A stretch of DNA of 9,141 nt from Chloroflexi bacterium RBG_19FT_COMBO_55_16 (GCA_001795335.1 MGOK01000074.1:9379-18519), one strand, 5' to 3'. Counted from the stretch's first letter, positions 1 through 5,789 are shown. Notes: generated by a model from the letters alone, not told the origin. Numbers and translations are program-made.

Positions 1-1
1 A

Positions 2-1006
2 GTGAGTATGGCCTCAAGGCCGCCAGCCGTTTATGTATTGCATGGCGAAGATGAGTTTGCGATCGCCCAGTTTGTCGCCGGGTTAAAGGCCAAACTGGGC
101 GATCCCGCTTTAGCTGAGATGAACACCAGCAGCCTGGATGGACGCTCGCTAAATATCGAAGAAATGACCTCGACAACCAACGCAATGCCTTTCCTTGCCC
201 CACGCCGGTTGGTCATACTGAAAAATCCTTTGGCGCAACTGAACAGCGAATCGCTCCGTCAAAAGTTTAAAGATTTTCTTGAAAGGGTTCCAGTAAGCAC
301 TGCGCTAGTTTTAATCTTGGATGGTGCCCTCACGACTGAGCAAATGAGAAAAAAAGGTGAAATACACTGGTTAGAAAAGTGGGTGAGAGAAAGAGGAGAA
401 AGGGTTTACCTCAAGGAGTTTAGAGTTCCTTATGGACCCGAGATGGTCAAGTGGATAAAATTGTGGGTGAAAGAAGCAGGAGGCGAGGTAACAAGCCAGG
501 CAGCTGCATTATTAACCAGTATCGTGGGGGATGATGTCCGCCTGGCAGATCAGGAAATCCAGAAATTGTTGTTATATGTGAATTTTCAAAGGCCGATCGA
601 GGCTGATGATGTCAGAAATTTAACCACGTTCTTTGGAGAGGGAAATATTTTTGAACTGGTAGATGCCTTAGGAAATCGAAATGGTCGCCAGGCAAGCGAG
701 TCATTGCATAACCTGTTGAGGCACCAAGAAGCGGGTTCGATTTTTGGGATGATCGTTCGCCAATTTCGCTTGTTGCTATTAGCCAAAGAAATTTTGGATA
801 ACCGTGGCAATGAAGGGGATATTGCGCGATTAATAAAAATCCCCCTATTTGTGGCGCAGAAAATATCACCGCAGGCGCGCAGATTCAGCAAGGAAAGTTT
901 GGAATTAATTTACCACCGGCTTTTGATAGTTGACGAAGCGGTGAAATCGGGCAAGGCAGAGTTAGAAGTTGAACTGGATATGCTGGCTGCAGAGCTTACG
1001 CATTAG
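2..1006 (+). CDS. holA: DNA polymerase III delta subunit
   Basis: The delta subunit is the clamp-loader protein that opens the beta sliding clamp as part of the DNA polymerase III complex in the cytoplasm. The 334-aa length fits the family. The N-terminus carries the typical opening 'YVLHGEDEF' (residues 11-19), the degenerate AAA+ fold of delta; 'RRLVILKNP' and 'ALVLILDG' follow as core beta strands. The middle has the conserved 'GDDVRLADQEIQKLLLY' helix region (about 176-192) and 'FFGEGNIFELVDAL' (about 209-222). The C-terminal part is helical, as expected for the collar domain. The start is uncertain: GTG at 2 or ATG at 8 both fit the family N-terminus, and the ribosome site lies outside the window, so a slightly longer protein cannot be excluded. 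The gene is more AT-rich than the genes at the right end. Its 3' end overlaps the convergent 89-aa gene by 11 bp. Confident from sequence recognition. Confidence 0.9.
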   Translation: MSMASRPPAVYVLHGEDEFAIAQFVAGLKAKLGDPALAEMNTSSLDGRSLNIEEMTSTTNAMPFLAPRRLVILKNPLAQLNSESLRQKFKDFLERVPVSTALVLILDGALTTEQMRKKGEIHWLEKWVRERGERVYLKEFRVPYGPEMVKWIKLWVKEAGGEVTSQAAALLTSIVGDDVRLADQEIQKLLLYVNFQRPIEADDVRNLTTFFGEGNIFELVDALGNRNGRQASESLHNLLRHQEAGSIFGMIVRQFRLLLLAKEILDNRGNEGDIARLIKIPLFVAQKISPQARRFSKESLELIYHRLLIVDEAVKSGKAELEVELDMLAAELTH

Positions 1007-1265
1007 CGTGCCCGTTCATCCCATTCACTCCGATCCAAATGTGATTCGGTAGGACCGACCGGGTTGTGCGGATCTCGATCTCGCCAGCTTTAATCGGTGG
1101 ATTGTCCTCGCCAACTGCTTTAATCCGATTGGTCATGCTGGGGTGGACAAAGCAGATATTGGGAGCTTTTCCATATTTTTCCTTGTAGTAAATCGCGGCA
1201 CGTTCGATCCTGGAAGTAAGATCTGATTTTATATCGTTATCGAACCAAAGCATTCCCACGTTCAT
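996..1265 (-). CDS. Small uncharacterised protein (89 aa), predicted LexA-type control
   Basis: I do not recognise a characterised family. The protein begins 'MNVGMLWFDND', continues with a charged helix-like stretch (about 13-31, 'DLTSRIERAAIYYKEKYGK'), then 'CFVHPSM' (38-44) and ends with 'SVLPNHIWIGV'. No membrane span or signal peptide is visible, so it is probably cytosolic, a compact alpha/beta protein. It is believed real because it has a strong ribosome site (AAGGGAGG at 1278-1271, 5 nt before ATG) and a near-consensus promoter 77-113 bp upstream, and because the sequence looks ordered and not like an antisense shadow. The promoter carries two LexA-like boxes, so induction by DNA damage is inferred. 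The aminotransferase lies upstream on the same strand with no clear terminator between, so read-through is possible. The 3' end overlaps holA tail to tail by 11 bp. Function unknown. Confidence 0.75.
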   Translation of the reverse strand: MNVGMLWFDNDIKSDLTSRIERAAIYYKEKYGKAPNICFVHPSMTNRIKAVGEDNPPIKAGEIEIRTTRSVLPNHIWIGVNGMNGHANA

Positions 1266-1270
1266 ATGAG

Positions 1271-1278
1271 CCTCCCTT
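1271..1278 (-). promoter_or_regulatory. Ribosome binding site of the 89-aa gene
   Basis: Reading the minus strand, AAGGGAGG is followed by CTCAT and then ATG. The 5-nt spacing supports ATG at 1265 over the internal ATG four codons later. Confidence 0.75.
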
Positions 1279-1333
1279 AGAACTAAATCGCATCGATGTT
1301 AGATCTAGGCAATTCGCTATAAGAAATTTTTGC

Positions 1334-1347
1334 AGAACAGATGTTCG
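1334..1347 (+). promoter_or_regulatory. LexA-like operator 2 (over predicted start site)
   Basis: This is the identical 14-mer AGAACAGATGTTCG, read on the plus strand, so it is an inverted copy of operator 1. The centres of the two sites are 24 bp apart. It covers the predicted transcription start of the 89-aa gene. Confidence 0.55.
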
Positions 1348-1349
1348 AT

Positions 1350-1378
1350 ATATTAACCGAACATCTGTTCTGTGTCAA
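1350..1378 (-). promoter_or_regulatory. Sigma70-type promoter of the 89-aa gene
   Basis: On the minus strand, a perfect -35 TTGACA (1378-1373) is followed by a 17-bp spacer and TAATAT (1355-1350). TAATAT keeps the three most conserved -10 positions (T, A and final T) but differs in the middle. A start near 1343 is predicted, giving a leader of about 77 nt. The spacer is largely filled by one LexA-like box, and the second box covers the predicted start, an arrangement expected of a tightly repressed promoter. Confidence 0.6.
1358..1371 (-). promoter_or_regulatory. LexA-like operator 1 (promoter spacer)
   Basis: The minus-strand sequence is AGAACAGATGTTCG. It matches 13 of 14 positions of the Bacillus-type SOS box CGAACRNRYGTTYG; only the first base differs. 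It lies between the -35 and -10 elements, where a bound repressor would block RNA polymerase. The identity of the binding protein is inferred from the motif only. Confidence 0.55.
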
Positions 1379-1416
1379 GGGGAATTTAAGAAATCTTGAG
1401 TAGAAAAAAATAGATC

Positions 1417-2481
1417 CTAACTTAGAAGCTCATCTATGACTACCAATAGTGCTTCGATATCCGATAATTGCAGATCTCCCATATGAGCTATACGGAACGA
1501 AATGTCTTTCAGGGGACCATATCCATTAGCAATCCGCATGCCCCGTTCCAACAGATGGGAGTTTAAGACCTGGATATCGATATTGCGGGTATTTTTTATC
1601 GTCGTTACCGTTTGGGAGCGGTAACCCTCGGGTGCGAATATCTCCATACCTCGTCCGATTGCCCAACTCTGGACGCGCTGAGCCATTGCCCTGTGGCGGG
1701 CATAACGGTTTTCTAAACCTTCTTCAAGGATACGATCCAATTGGTAATCCAAGGCATAGATTAAAGATAGGGCGGGTGTGGCTGGGGTGGAATCTTTGTG
1801 GAGATGCTTTTCTAATCGAAGAAAATCAAAGTACCAACCCCGCTCGGGCACACGCTCTGCATATACCAGAGCTCTATCAGAAATCGCCGCTAGCGCCAAT
1901 CCGGGCGGCAATGCCAGGCATTTTTGAGATGAAGTGAACAATACATCTAACCCCCAGGCATCCATTTTTATCTTCGCGCCGCCCAATGAAGATACAGCGT
2001 CGACGCAGATCAAGGTCTCTGGACTGGCTAACCGGACAGCCGCAGCGATTTCTTCGACCGGGTTCTGTAAACCGGTTGAGGTTTCGTTATGGACGATCGT
2101 CACGATCTCATACCTTTTCTTATGGAGCGCTTCGGCAACGATTTCTGGTGTGATCGGTCGATCCCAGTCTGTCTCGAGGATGTCTGCTTGTTTTCCATTT
2201 GCCAGAGCGACCTCAAACCAACGTTTACTGAAAGCCCCATTCACACAGCTCAATACATCCTTTTTGGCAAGATTCCGCACAACAGCTTCTTGTAAACCTG
2301 TCCCTGAGCTGGTAACTATAAATACTCTAAATTGGGTGTAGAATAATTGCCTCGCTTTTTCCCAAGTCTGGCGATAGATCGCCTCAAATTCCTTGCTGCG
2401 GTGGGGGAGCATCGCCTTGGTTTGAGCTGCCAGGACATCCGGATCGACATCCACCGGACCTGGTACGAACATAGGGGACAT
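1417..2481 (-). CDS. Class V aminotransferase (serine/alanine-glyoxylate type)
   Basis: A PLP-dependent aminotransferase of the small-molecule class V group (serine-pyruvate, alanine-glyoxylate and serine-glyoxylate enzymes), acting in the cytoplasm in amino acid or glyoxylate metabolism. The 354-aa length is normal. Visible motifs, in order: 'FVPGPVDV' at the N-terminus (5-12), PLP-phosphate loop 'SSGTG' (58-62), PLP-ring aspartate D161 in 'CVDAVSSLGG', Schiff-base lysine K187 in 'TSSQKCLALPPGL', 'STPATPALSLIYAL' (231-244), and substrate-carboxylate arginine R330 in 'SFRIAHMG'. The start at 2481 is set by AGGAGG (2492-2487) 5 nt upstream. The exact amino donor cannot be told from sequence; the subgroup also includes enzymes that work as phosphoserine or archaeal-type aspartate transaminases. 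It is divergent from the lipoprotein peptidase gene, with 158 bp between start codons. A TATAGC at 2506-2501 might be its -10, but no -35 is clear. Confidence 0.92.
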   Translation of the reverse strand: MSPMFVPGPVDVDPDVLAAQTKAMLPHRSKEFEAIYRQTWEKARQLFYTQFRVFIVTSSGTGLQEAVVRNLAKKDVLSCVNGAFSKRWFEVALANGKQADILETDWDRPITPEIVAEALHKKRYEIVTIVHNETSTGLQNPVEEIAAAVRLASPETLICVDAVSSLGGAKIKMDAWGLDVLFTSSQKCLALPPGLALAAISDRALVYAERVPERGWYFDFLRLEKHLHKDSTPATPALSLIYALDYQLDRILEEGLENRYARHRAMAQRVQSWAIGRGMEIFAPEGYRSQTVTTIKNTRNIDIQVLNSHLLERGMRIANGYGPLKDISFRIAHMGDLQLSDIEALLVVIDELLS

Positions 2482-2486
2482 AGGGA

Positions 2487-2492
2487 CCTCCT
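2487..2492 (-). promoter_or_regulatory. Ribosome binding site of the aminotransferase
   Basis: AGGAGG on the minus strand, 5 nt before ATG at 2481. It decides this start over the ATG three codons further in. Confidence 0.75.
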
Positions 2493-2510
2493 GAAGGTGA
2501 GCTATAGGTT

Positions 2511-2542
2511 CAGCGAATCGGCAAGTTGGCGAATCAGCGAGT
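2511..2542. repeat. Degenerate 8-bp tandem repeat (4 copies)
   Basis: Four consecutive octamers read CAGCGAAT, CGGCAAGT, TGGCGAAT and CAGCGAGT, approximating YRGCGAAT. The array sits in the intergenic region between the divergent aminotransferase and peptidase genes. It may be simple slippage-derived DNA or overlap control elements for the aminotransferase. Confidence 0.55.
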
Positions 2543-2626
2543 CAATCCATCATCCGATGATGCCAGCCGATCGATCTAATTGTATCAGCGGGAAACTAAA
2601 CCGGAGATGGTAACCAAAGAGACTGC

Positions 2627-2632
2627 TATAAT
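2627..2632 (+). promoter_or_regulatory. -10 box of a predicted leaderless transcript (peptidase gene)
   Basis: A perfect TATAAT stands exactly 7 nt before the ATG at 2640, so transcription should begin at or next to the A of the start codon. No good -35 is seen at the usual distance (2604-2609 reads GAGATG), and no ribosome site precedes the ATG. Confidence 0.5.
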
Positions 2633-2639
2633 TGCTCCC

Positions 2640-4139
2640 ATGCGCCGCCTGCTTGTATTAGTTTCTATTTTTCTTCTGGCTTGCCAGGCTGTTTCGTCTC
2701 TTCCTGAGGCTATTCTAGCTTCTCCGGCGACTTTTCCAACGAACACTCTGCAGATTCCCACTGCGACGCCTTTTTCAACGCAAGTTCCAACTCGTTCTCC
2801 ACCGCCCGTAACACCGACTACAACGCAACCAAAGGACTCATTCACAGTCCGCCTTCACCCCGATGGCCCACTTTATACAGGCGACCTGGTGAGCATAGAA
2901 ATCATCGCTCCAAATGAAGCGGATCTGGAAGAGTCAAAAGTGCAGGTTCAAGTGAGCAACTCCTCCACTCCAATCGATCTGGGAACGGCTGATTTTAACC
3001 CTTATGGGATTGGCGGACGCTTGCAAGCTACCCTGACCTGGGTGTGGGACACACGAGGATTAGCTGCTGGCGCATATCCCCTCAATATCTCGATCTTGCC
3101 AGATGGTCTTTCCTGGACTGAAACGGTCCGTCTTTTCCCGAGGGATGATCTGCCTCCTCCTGAACCCGGTGCGAAGTGGGAAACCGCGGAGAATGAATGT
3201 TGCCTGGTCCACTATATTACCGGAACCGAAGCAGCCGATGACCTGCCCTCCTTGTTGGCGAGCGCTGATGAAGTGGCGCTCGACGCTGTGGAGAGTATGG
3301 GAATTGGATTTAGCGATCCGATCCCAATCACGGTTTTGCCGCGCGTCCTGGGCCATGGGGGGTTTGCTGCCAGCGAGATTTACATATCTTATTTGGGTCA
3401 AAACTATGCCGGCAACGATTTTTCTCAGGTCTTGCACCACGAGATGATCCACCTGCTGGATAGTCGCCTGGCAGGGGACTTGCGCCCAGCGTTATTGGTG
3501 GAAGGCCTGGCGGTCTACCTGTCGGGAGGTCACTTCAAAAGAGAACCGCTGCTGCCGCGAGCCGCTGCCCTGGTGGATCTGGGATGGTACCTGCCTTTGG
3601 CGCCGCTCGCCGACGCGTTCTATACTTCCCAGCACGAGATCGGCTACCTGGAAGGGGGTGCCCTGGTGCAATATATGGTAAACACTTTTGGGTGGAAGGC
3701 TTTCGATACGTTTTACCGCGATATCCATCCCCATTCCAGCGGGAAACAATCGCAGGCGATCGATGCCGCCTTGCAAACCCACTTTGGCCTAACGCTGGCC
3801 CAGCTGGAGGCGCGCTTTCTGGCAAGTCTCCACCACCAGCAGATTAACCCGGACATGTACGACGACATCCACCTGTCGGTCTATTATTACGATACCGTGC
3901 GGCGCTACCAACAATTGCTGGACCCTTCTGCATATTTCCTTACAGCCTGGTTGCCTGCGGCAGAGCAAATGCGCGAGCGGGGGATCGTGGCGGATTACCT
4001 GCGCCATCCTGAAAACCCTGAAAACGTTGCCCTGGAGGCCATGCTGGTAGAGGCTGATAGGGATTTGCGTGCTGGCAATTATGTTGAAGTTGGGAAGACG
4101 CTGTCCCAGATTAACACCGCTCTTGATGAGTTAGAATGA
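2640..4139 (+). CDS. Secreted lipoprotein, MA-type zinc metallopeptidase
   Basis: Predicted exported lipoprotein of 499 aa. The start at 2640 gives a short signal peptide (MRRLLVLVSIFLLA) ending in lipobox LLAC, with C15 the lipidated cysteine; this supports 2640 over upstream TTG or ATG codons. A Thr/Ser/Pro-rich linker covers about 25-65. Residues about 66-170 look like a beta-sandwich, Ig-like domain. The catalytic domain follows from about 175, with the zinc motif HEMIH (H267, E268, H271) and a downstream glutamate E289 in 'LLVEGLAVYLSGG', the pattern of gluzincins of the MA clan. The C-terminal part is helical. It should act outside the membrane on proteins or peptides; the substrate is unknown. 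There is no operon partner: its upstream neighbour is divergent and its downstream neighbour convergent. The catalytic call is good; the Ig-like assignment is inference. Confidence 0.83.
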   Translation: MRRLLVLVSIFLLACQAVSSLPEAILASPATFPTNTLQIPTATPFSTQVPTRSPPPVTPTTTQPKDSFTVRLHPDGPLYTGDLVSIEIIAPNEADLEESKVQVQVSNSSTPIDLGTADFNPYGIGGRLQATLTWVWDTRGLAAGAYPLNISILPDGLSWTETVRLFPRDDLPPPEPGAKWETAENECCLVHYITGTEAADDLPSLLASADEVALDAVESMGIGFSDPIPITVLPRVLGHGGFAASEIYISYLGQNYAGNDFSQVLHHEMIHLLDSRLAGDLRPALLVEGLAVYLSGGHFKREPLLPRAAALVDLGWYLPLAPLADAFYTSQHEIGYLEGGALVQYMVNTFGWKAFDTFYRDIHPHSSGKQSQAIDAALQTHFGLTLAQLEARFLASLHHQQINPDMYDDIHLSVYYYDTVRRYQQLLDPSAYFLTAWLPAAEQMRERGIVADYLRHPENPENVALEAMLVEADRDLRAGNYVEVGKTLSQINTALDELE

Positions 4140-4187
4140 TTAACCCAAAATGAGGGCTGTCTGGAAACCTACCAGATTAAATAAAGA

Positions 4188-4214
4188 AAATCGCCTGGTT
4201 TACCCAGGCGATTT
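4188..4214. terminator. Intrinsic terminator shared by convergent peptidase and FHA genes
   Basis: An 11-bp perfect stem (AAATCGCCTGG at 4188-4198 with CCAGGCGATTT at 4204-4214) encloses a 5-nt loop. On the minus strand the stem is followed by TTTTCTTTATTTA, a good U-tract for ending the FHA transcript. On the plus strand it ends in ATTTGTGTGTG, a weaker tract for the peptidase transcript. Confidence 0.85.
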
Positions 4215-4240
4215 GTGTGTGAGGAAGGTTGTTTTGGGAC

Positions 4241-4933
4241 TTAAGGGCAGGTGATGCCAAAGGGTCCACCTACCAGGACGGTAATGCTTTTAAAAGTTGG
4301 CGTGCAATACAAATTTAAAGTGTCAAACGCGTATCCCCCTGCGACAAGCAAGCACAGCAGTACAACCAAACAGCCGCAACTGACCCATAACCATGTCCTG
4401 CGGGGCCCCCGCTCCTCCGGGATGACCGGCTCTAGTGGGCCGGCTGGCACCCGACCAACGTATGCAGGCTCCGGGGAAGGTGGGGCGGGCGGTGGTACGT
4501 AGGCTGGCGTGGGAGGCGGTGGGGTTGGCGGCACGTAAGCTGGCGCGCGGGGCGGTGCGACAATTGGCGGGGGTTGTGGGGCGACTACTGTGCCGGGGGC
4601 GCTGACCATGGTAGCGTTTGGATCGTAGGAGGCCATTTCGAATACCAGGCTGACGTTCTCGCCGAGCATGATCATGTCACCGAGGCGCAGGACGCGCGGC
4701 CCGGTCAGGCGTTGCCCATTGACAAAAGTGCCGTTGGTAGACCCCAGGTCTTCCAGAATGTAGCCGCTAGTTTGCACAGTCAGCCGGGCATGCCGGCGAG
4801 AGACTTCCGCGTCGTTGATGAAGACCTCGTTGGCGACGTCCCGACCGAAAAAAAGTTCGCTCTTTTCAATGGCAAACGTCTTGCCGGGAGCCGGGCCAGT
4901 TTTCATGACAAGTTGATAGGACTGATAAGCCAT
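4241..4933 (-). CDS. FHA-domain single-pass membrane protein
   Basis: The N-terminal forkhead-associated domain (about residues 6-99) recognises phosphothreonine peptides. All the usual landmarks are present: 'FFGRD' (R31), 'VSRRHARL' (S45, H48), 'LGSTNGTFVNG' (63-73) and 'LRLGDMIMLG'. A proline-rich linker (about 113-170) holds three PAYV units (131, 143 and 156). A membrane span follows at about 181-203 after the positive 'RGPRR', leaving a 27-residue tail with C210 and C229 that could form a disulfide. By the positive-inside rule the FHA domain is cytoplasmic and the tail outside. The role is probably docking a phosphorylated partner at the membrane; no Ser/Thr kinase gene is in the window. 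ATG at 4933 has AGGAGG 5 nt upstream. It has its own promoter at the end of lipB. Confidence 0.9.
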   Translation of the reverse strand: MAYQSYQLVMKTGPAPGKTFAIEKSELFFGRDVANEVFINDAEVSRRHARLTVQTSGYILEDLGSTNGTFVNGQRLTGPRVLRLGDMIMLGENVSLVFEMASYDPNATMVSAPGTVVAPQPPPIVAPPRAPAYVPPTPPPPTPAYVPPPAPPSPEPAYVGRVPAGPLEPVIPEERGPRRTWLWVSCGCLVVLLCLLVAGGYAFDTLNLYCTPTFKSITVLVGGPFGITCP

Positions 4934-4938
4934 TTCAT

Positions 4939-4944
4939 CCTCCT
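4939..4944 (-). promoter_or_regulatory. Ribosome binding site of the FHA gene
   Basis: AGGAGG on the minus strand, followed by ATGAA and then ATG at 4933, a 5-nt spacing. Confidence 0.75.
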
Positions 4945-4983
4945 AGATTTGTTCCCCAGATGAAGAAAACTTGGGCTCGTATA

Positions 4984-5012
4984 AGTGTACTGTTTTTTTT
5001 ACTATGTGTCAA
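4984..5012 (-). promoter_or_regulatory. Promoter of the FHA gene, overlapping the lipB stop codon
   Basis: On the minus strand TTGACA (5012-5007), a 17-bp spacer with a run of eight A's, then TACACT (4989-4984, four of six consensus positions). The lipB stop TGA lies inside the TTGACA. The predicted start near 4977 gives a leader of about 44 nt, long enough for the strong AGGAGG. Confidence 0.6.
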
Positions 5013-5776
5013 ACTGAATTGCGGTCCATTTCGGCCAACATCTCGAATTCGAACAGCTCCCTAAAGGCGACCAACACCGCCTGGATTACCTGTTCCATGG
5101 TGGGGACTGGATGGAGCAAACCGGCCAGGCTGGCAACCGGGTAGTCGGTCAGCCCGCAGCCGATGATCCCCTCCCAGTAGGACATATCTGGGTTGACGTT
5201 CAAGGCGAAGCCGTGCCGGGAAACCCCACGCGCGTCCACCTTGACTCCTATGGCGGCGATCTTGGCTGGAAGATGCTTGAGCTCGGGAGGGCAGTTCAGG
5301 CAGCGTGCGGGGACGTGCGGCTGGAGCCATACTCCGGTCAGGCCAGGAACCTGCCCGCTGGCTACACCCAGGCGTGCCAGGGCAGCGATCAGCATCGTCT
5401 CCAGCTTGCGGACGTATCCCACGTAATCAGCCTGGGGTAATCGGGCAGAGTCTTGCATGACATCTACCCGCAGGCTGGCTGAGCCGAGCGGCAACAGCGG
5501 GTAGCCGACCAGCTGCCCAGGCCCGTGGTAGGTCACGTCACCGCCGCGATCGACCCAGTGCACGCTGGCTCCCCGCCGGGCAAGTTCCGCTTCGTCCCAC
5601 AATAAGTTTTCTGCCTTTCCCCGCCTTCCGAAGGTAAAGGTATGGGGGTGTTCCAGCAACAATAGGGTCGGCGGTCTCATTCCCATGGCAATCTCGCCGG
5701 CCAGCTGCTCCTGCAGCTGCCAGGCCTCCGCGTAGGGCACCAACCCCAACCAGTGAACAGCGCAAACCGGGTGCAT
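5009..5776 (-). CDS. lipB: Octanoyltransferase (lipoyl(octanoyl) transferase)
   Basis: LipB moves octanoate from octanoyl-acyl carrier protein to a lysine of lipoyl domains (2-oxoacid dehydrogenase E2, glycine cleavage H protein), the first step of endogenous lipoate synthesis in the cytoplasm. The signature 'RGGDVTYHGPGQLVGYPL' spans 77-94. The catalytic lysine is K172 in 'AKIAAIGVKV' and the acyl-accepting cysteine is C207 in 'IIGCGLTDYPVASL'. 'HGFALNVNPDM' (188-198) is also typical. The 255-aa length is slightly longer than many homologues, owing to a segment around 150-170 that includes two extra cysteines (159, 162). ATG at 5776 fits the family N-terminus; no ribosome site precedes it, but a TATACT 7 nt upstream predicts a leaderless mRNA. 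lipA is not adjacent. The FHA gene follows on the same strand but has its own promoter. Confidence 0.97.
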   Translation of the reverse strand: MHPVCAVHWLGLVPYAEAWQLQEQLAGEIAMGMRPPTLLLLEHPHTFTFGRRGKAENLLWDEAELARRGASVHWVDRGGDVTYHGPGQLVGYPLLPLGSASLRVDVMQDSARLPQADYVGYVRKLETMLIAALARLGVASGQVPGLTGVWLQPHVPARCLNCPPELKHLPAKIAAIGVKVDARGVSRHGFALNVNPDMSYWEGIIGCGLTDYPVASLAGLLHPVPTMEQVIQAVLVAFRELFEFEMLAEMDRNSV

Positions 5777-5783
5777 AAGTCAT

Positions 5784-5789
5784 AGTATA
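5784..5789 (-). promoter_or_regulatory. -10 box of a predicted leaderless lipB transcript
   Basis: TATACT on the minus strand ends exactly 7 nt before the lipB ATG, the same spacing as in the peptidase gene. A TTGACA at 5805-5800 is only 10 bp away, too close to pair with it in the usual way; the position 17 bp upstream reads ATGTCG, a poor -35. Confidence 0.45.

Larger units (their letters stand above)
1333..1372. repeat. Perfect 15-bp inverted repeat formed by the two operators
   Basis: Arms 1333-1347 (CAGAACAGATGTTCG) and 1358-1372 are exact reverse complements, separated by 10 AT-rich bases. Each arm also contains its own GAACA-N2-TGTTC dyad. No T-run follows on either strand, so a double operator fits better than a terminator. 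Confidence 0.85.

Noticed and set aside
1333..1372. The 15-bp inverted repeat as a terminator of the aminotransferase
   Set aside because: No T-run follows the stem on the minus strand (it continues CAAAAATTTC), the loop is 10 nt, and the repeat coincides exactly with promoter elements.
1934..2341. Long plus-strand open frame opposite the aminotransferase
   Set aside because: It is antisense to a gene with complete PLP motifs, has no ribosome site, and its translation shows no recognisable family.
2540..2545. TTGACT as the -35 of the aminotransferase
   Set aside because: The hexamer 17 bp downstream reads GCCGAT, and TATAGC is 33 bp away.
2580..2639. TTG at 2580 or ATG at 2607 as the peptidase start
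   Set aside because: These would bury the lipoprotein signal peptide and place the perfect TATAAT inside the coding region; neither has a properly spaced ribosome site.
3060..3452. Open frames on both strands overlapping the peptidase catalytic domain
   Set aside because: They are shadows of the HEMIH-bearing frame, lacking start signals and family features.
4160..4176. Small hairpin TCTGG...CCAGA just after the peptidase stop
   Set aside because: Only 5 bp with a 7-nt loop and no T-run; the stronger stem at 4188-4214 explains termination.
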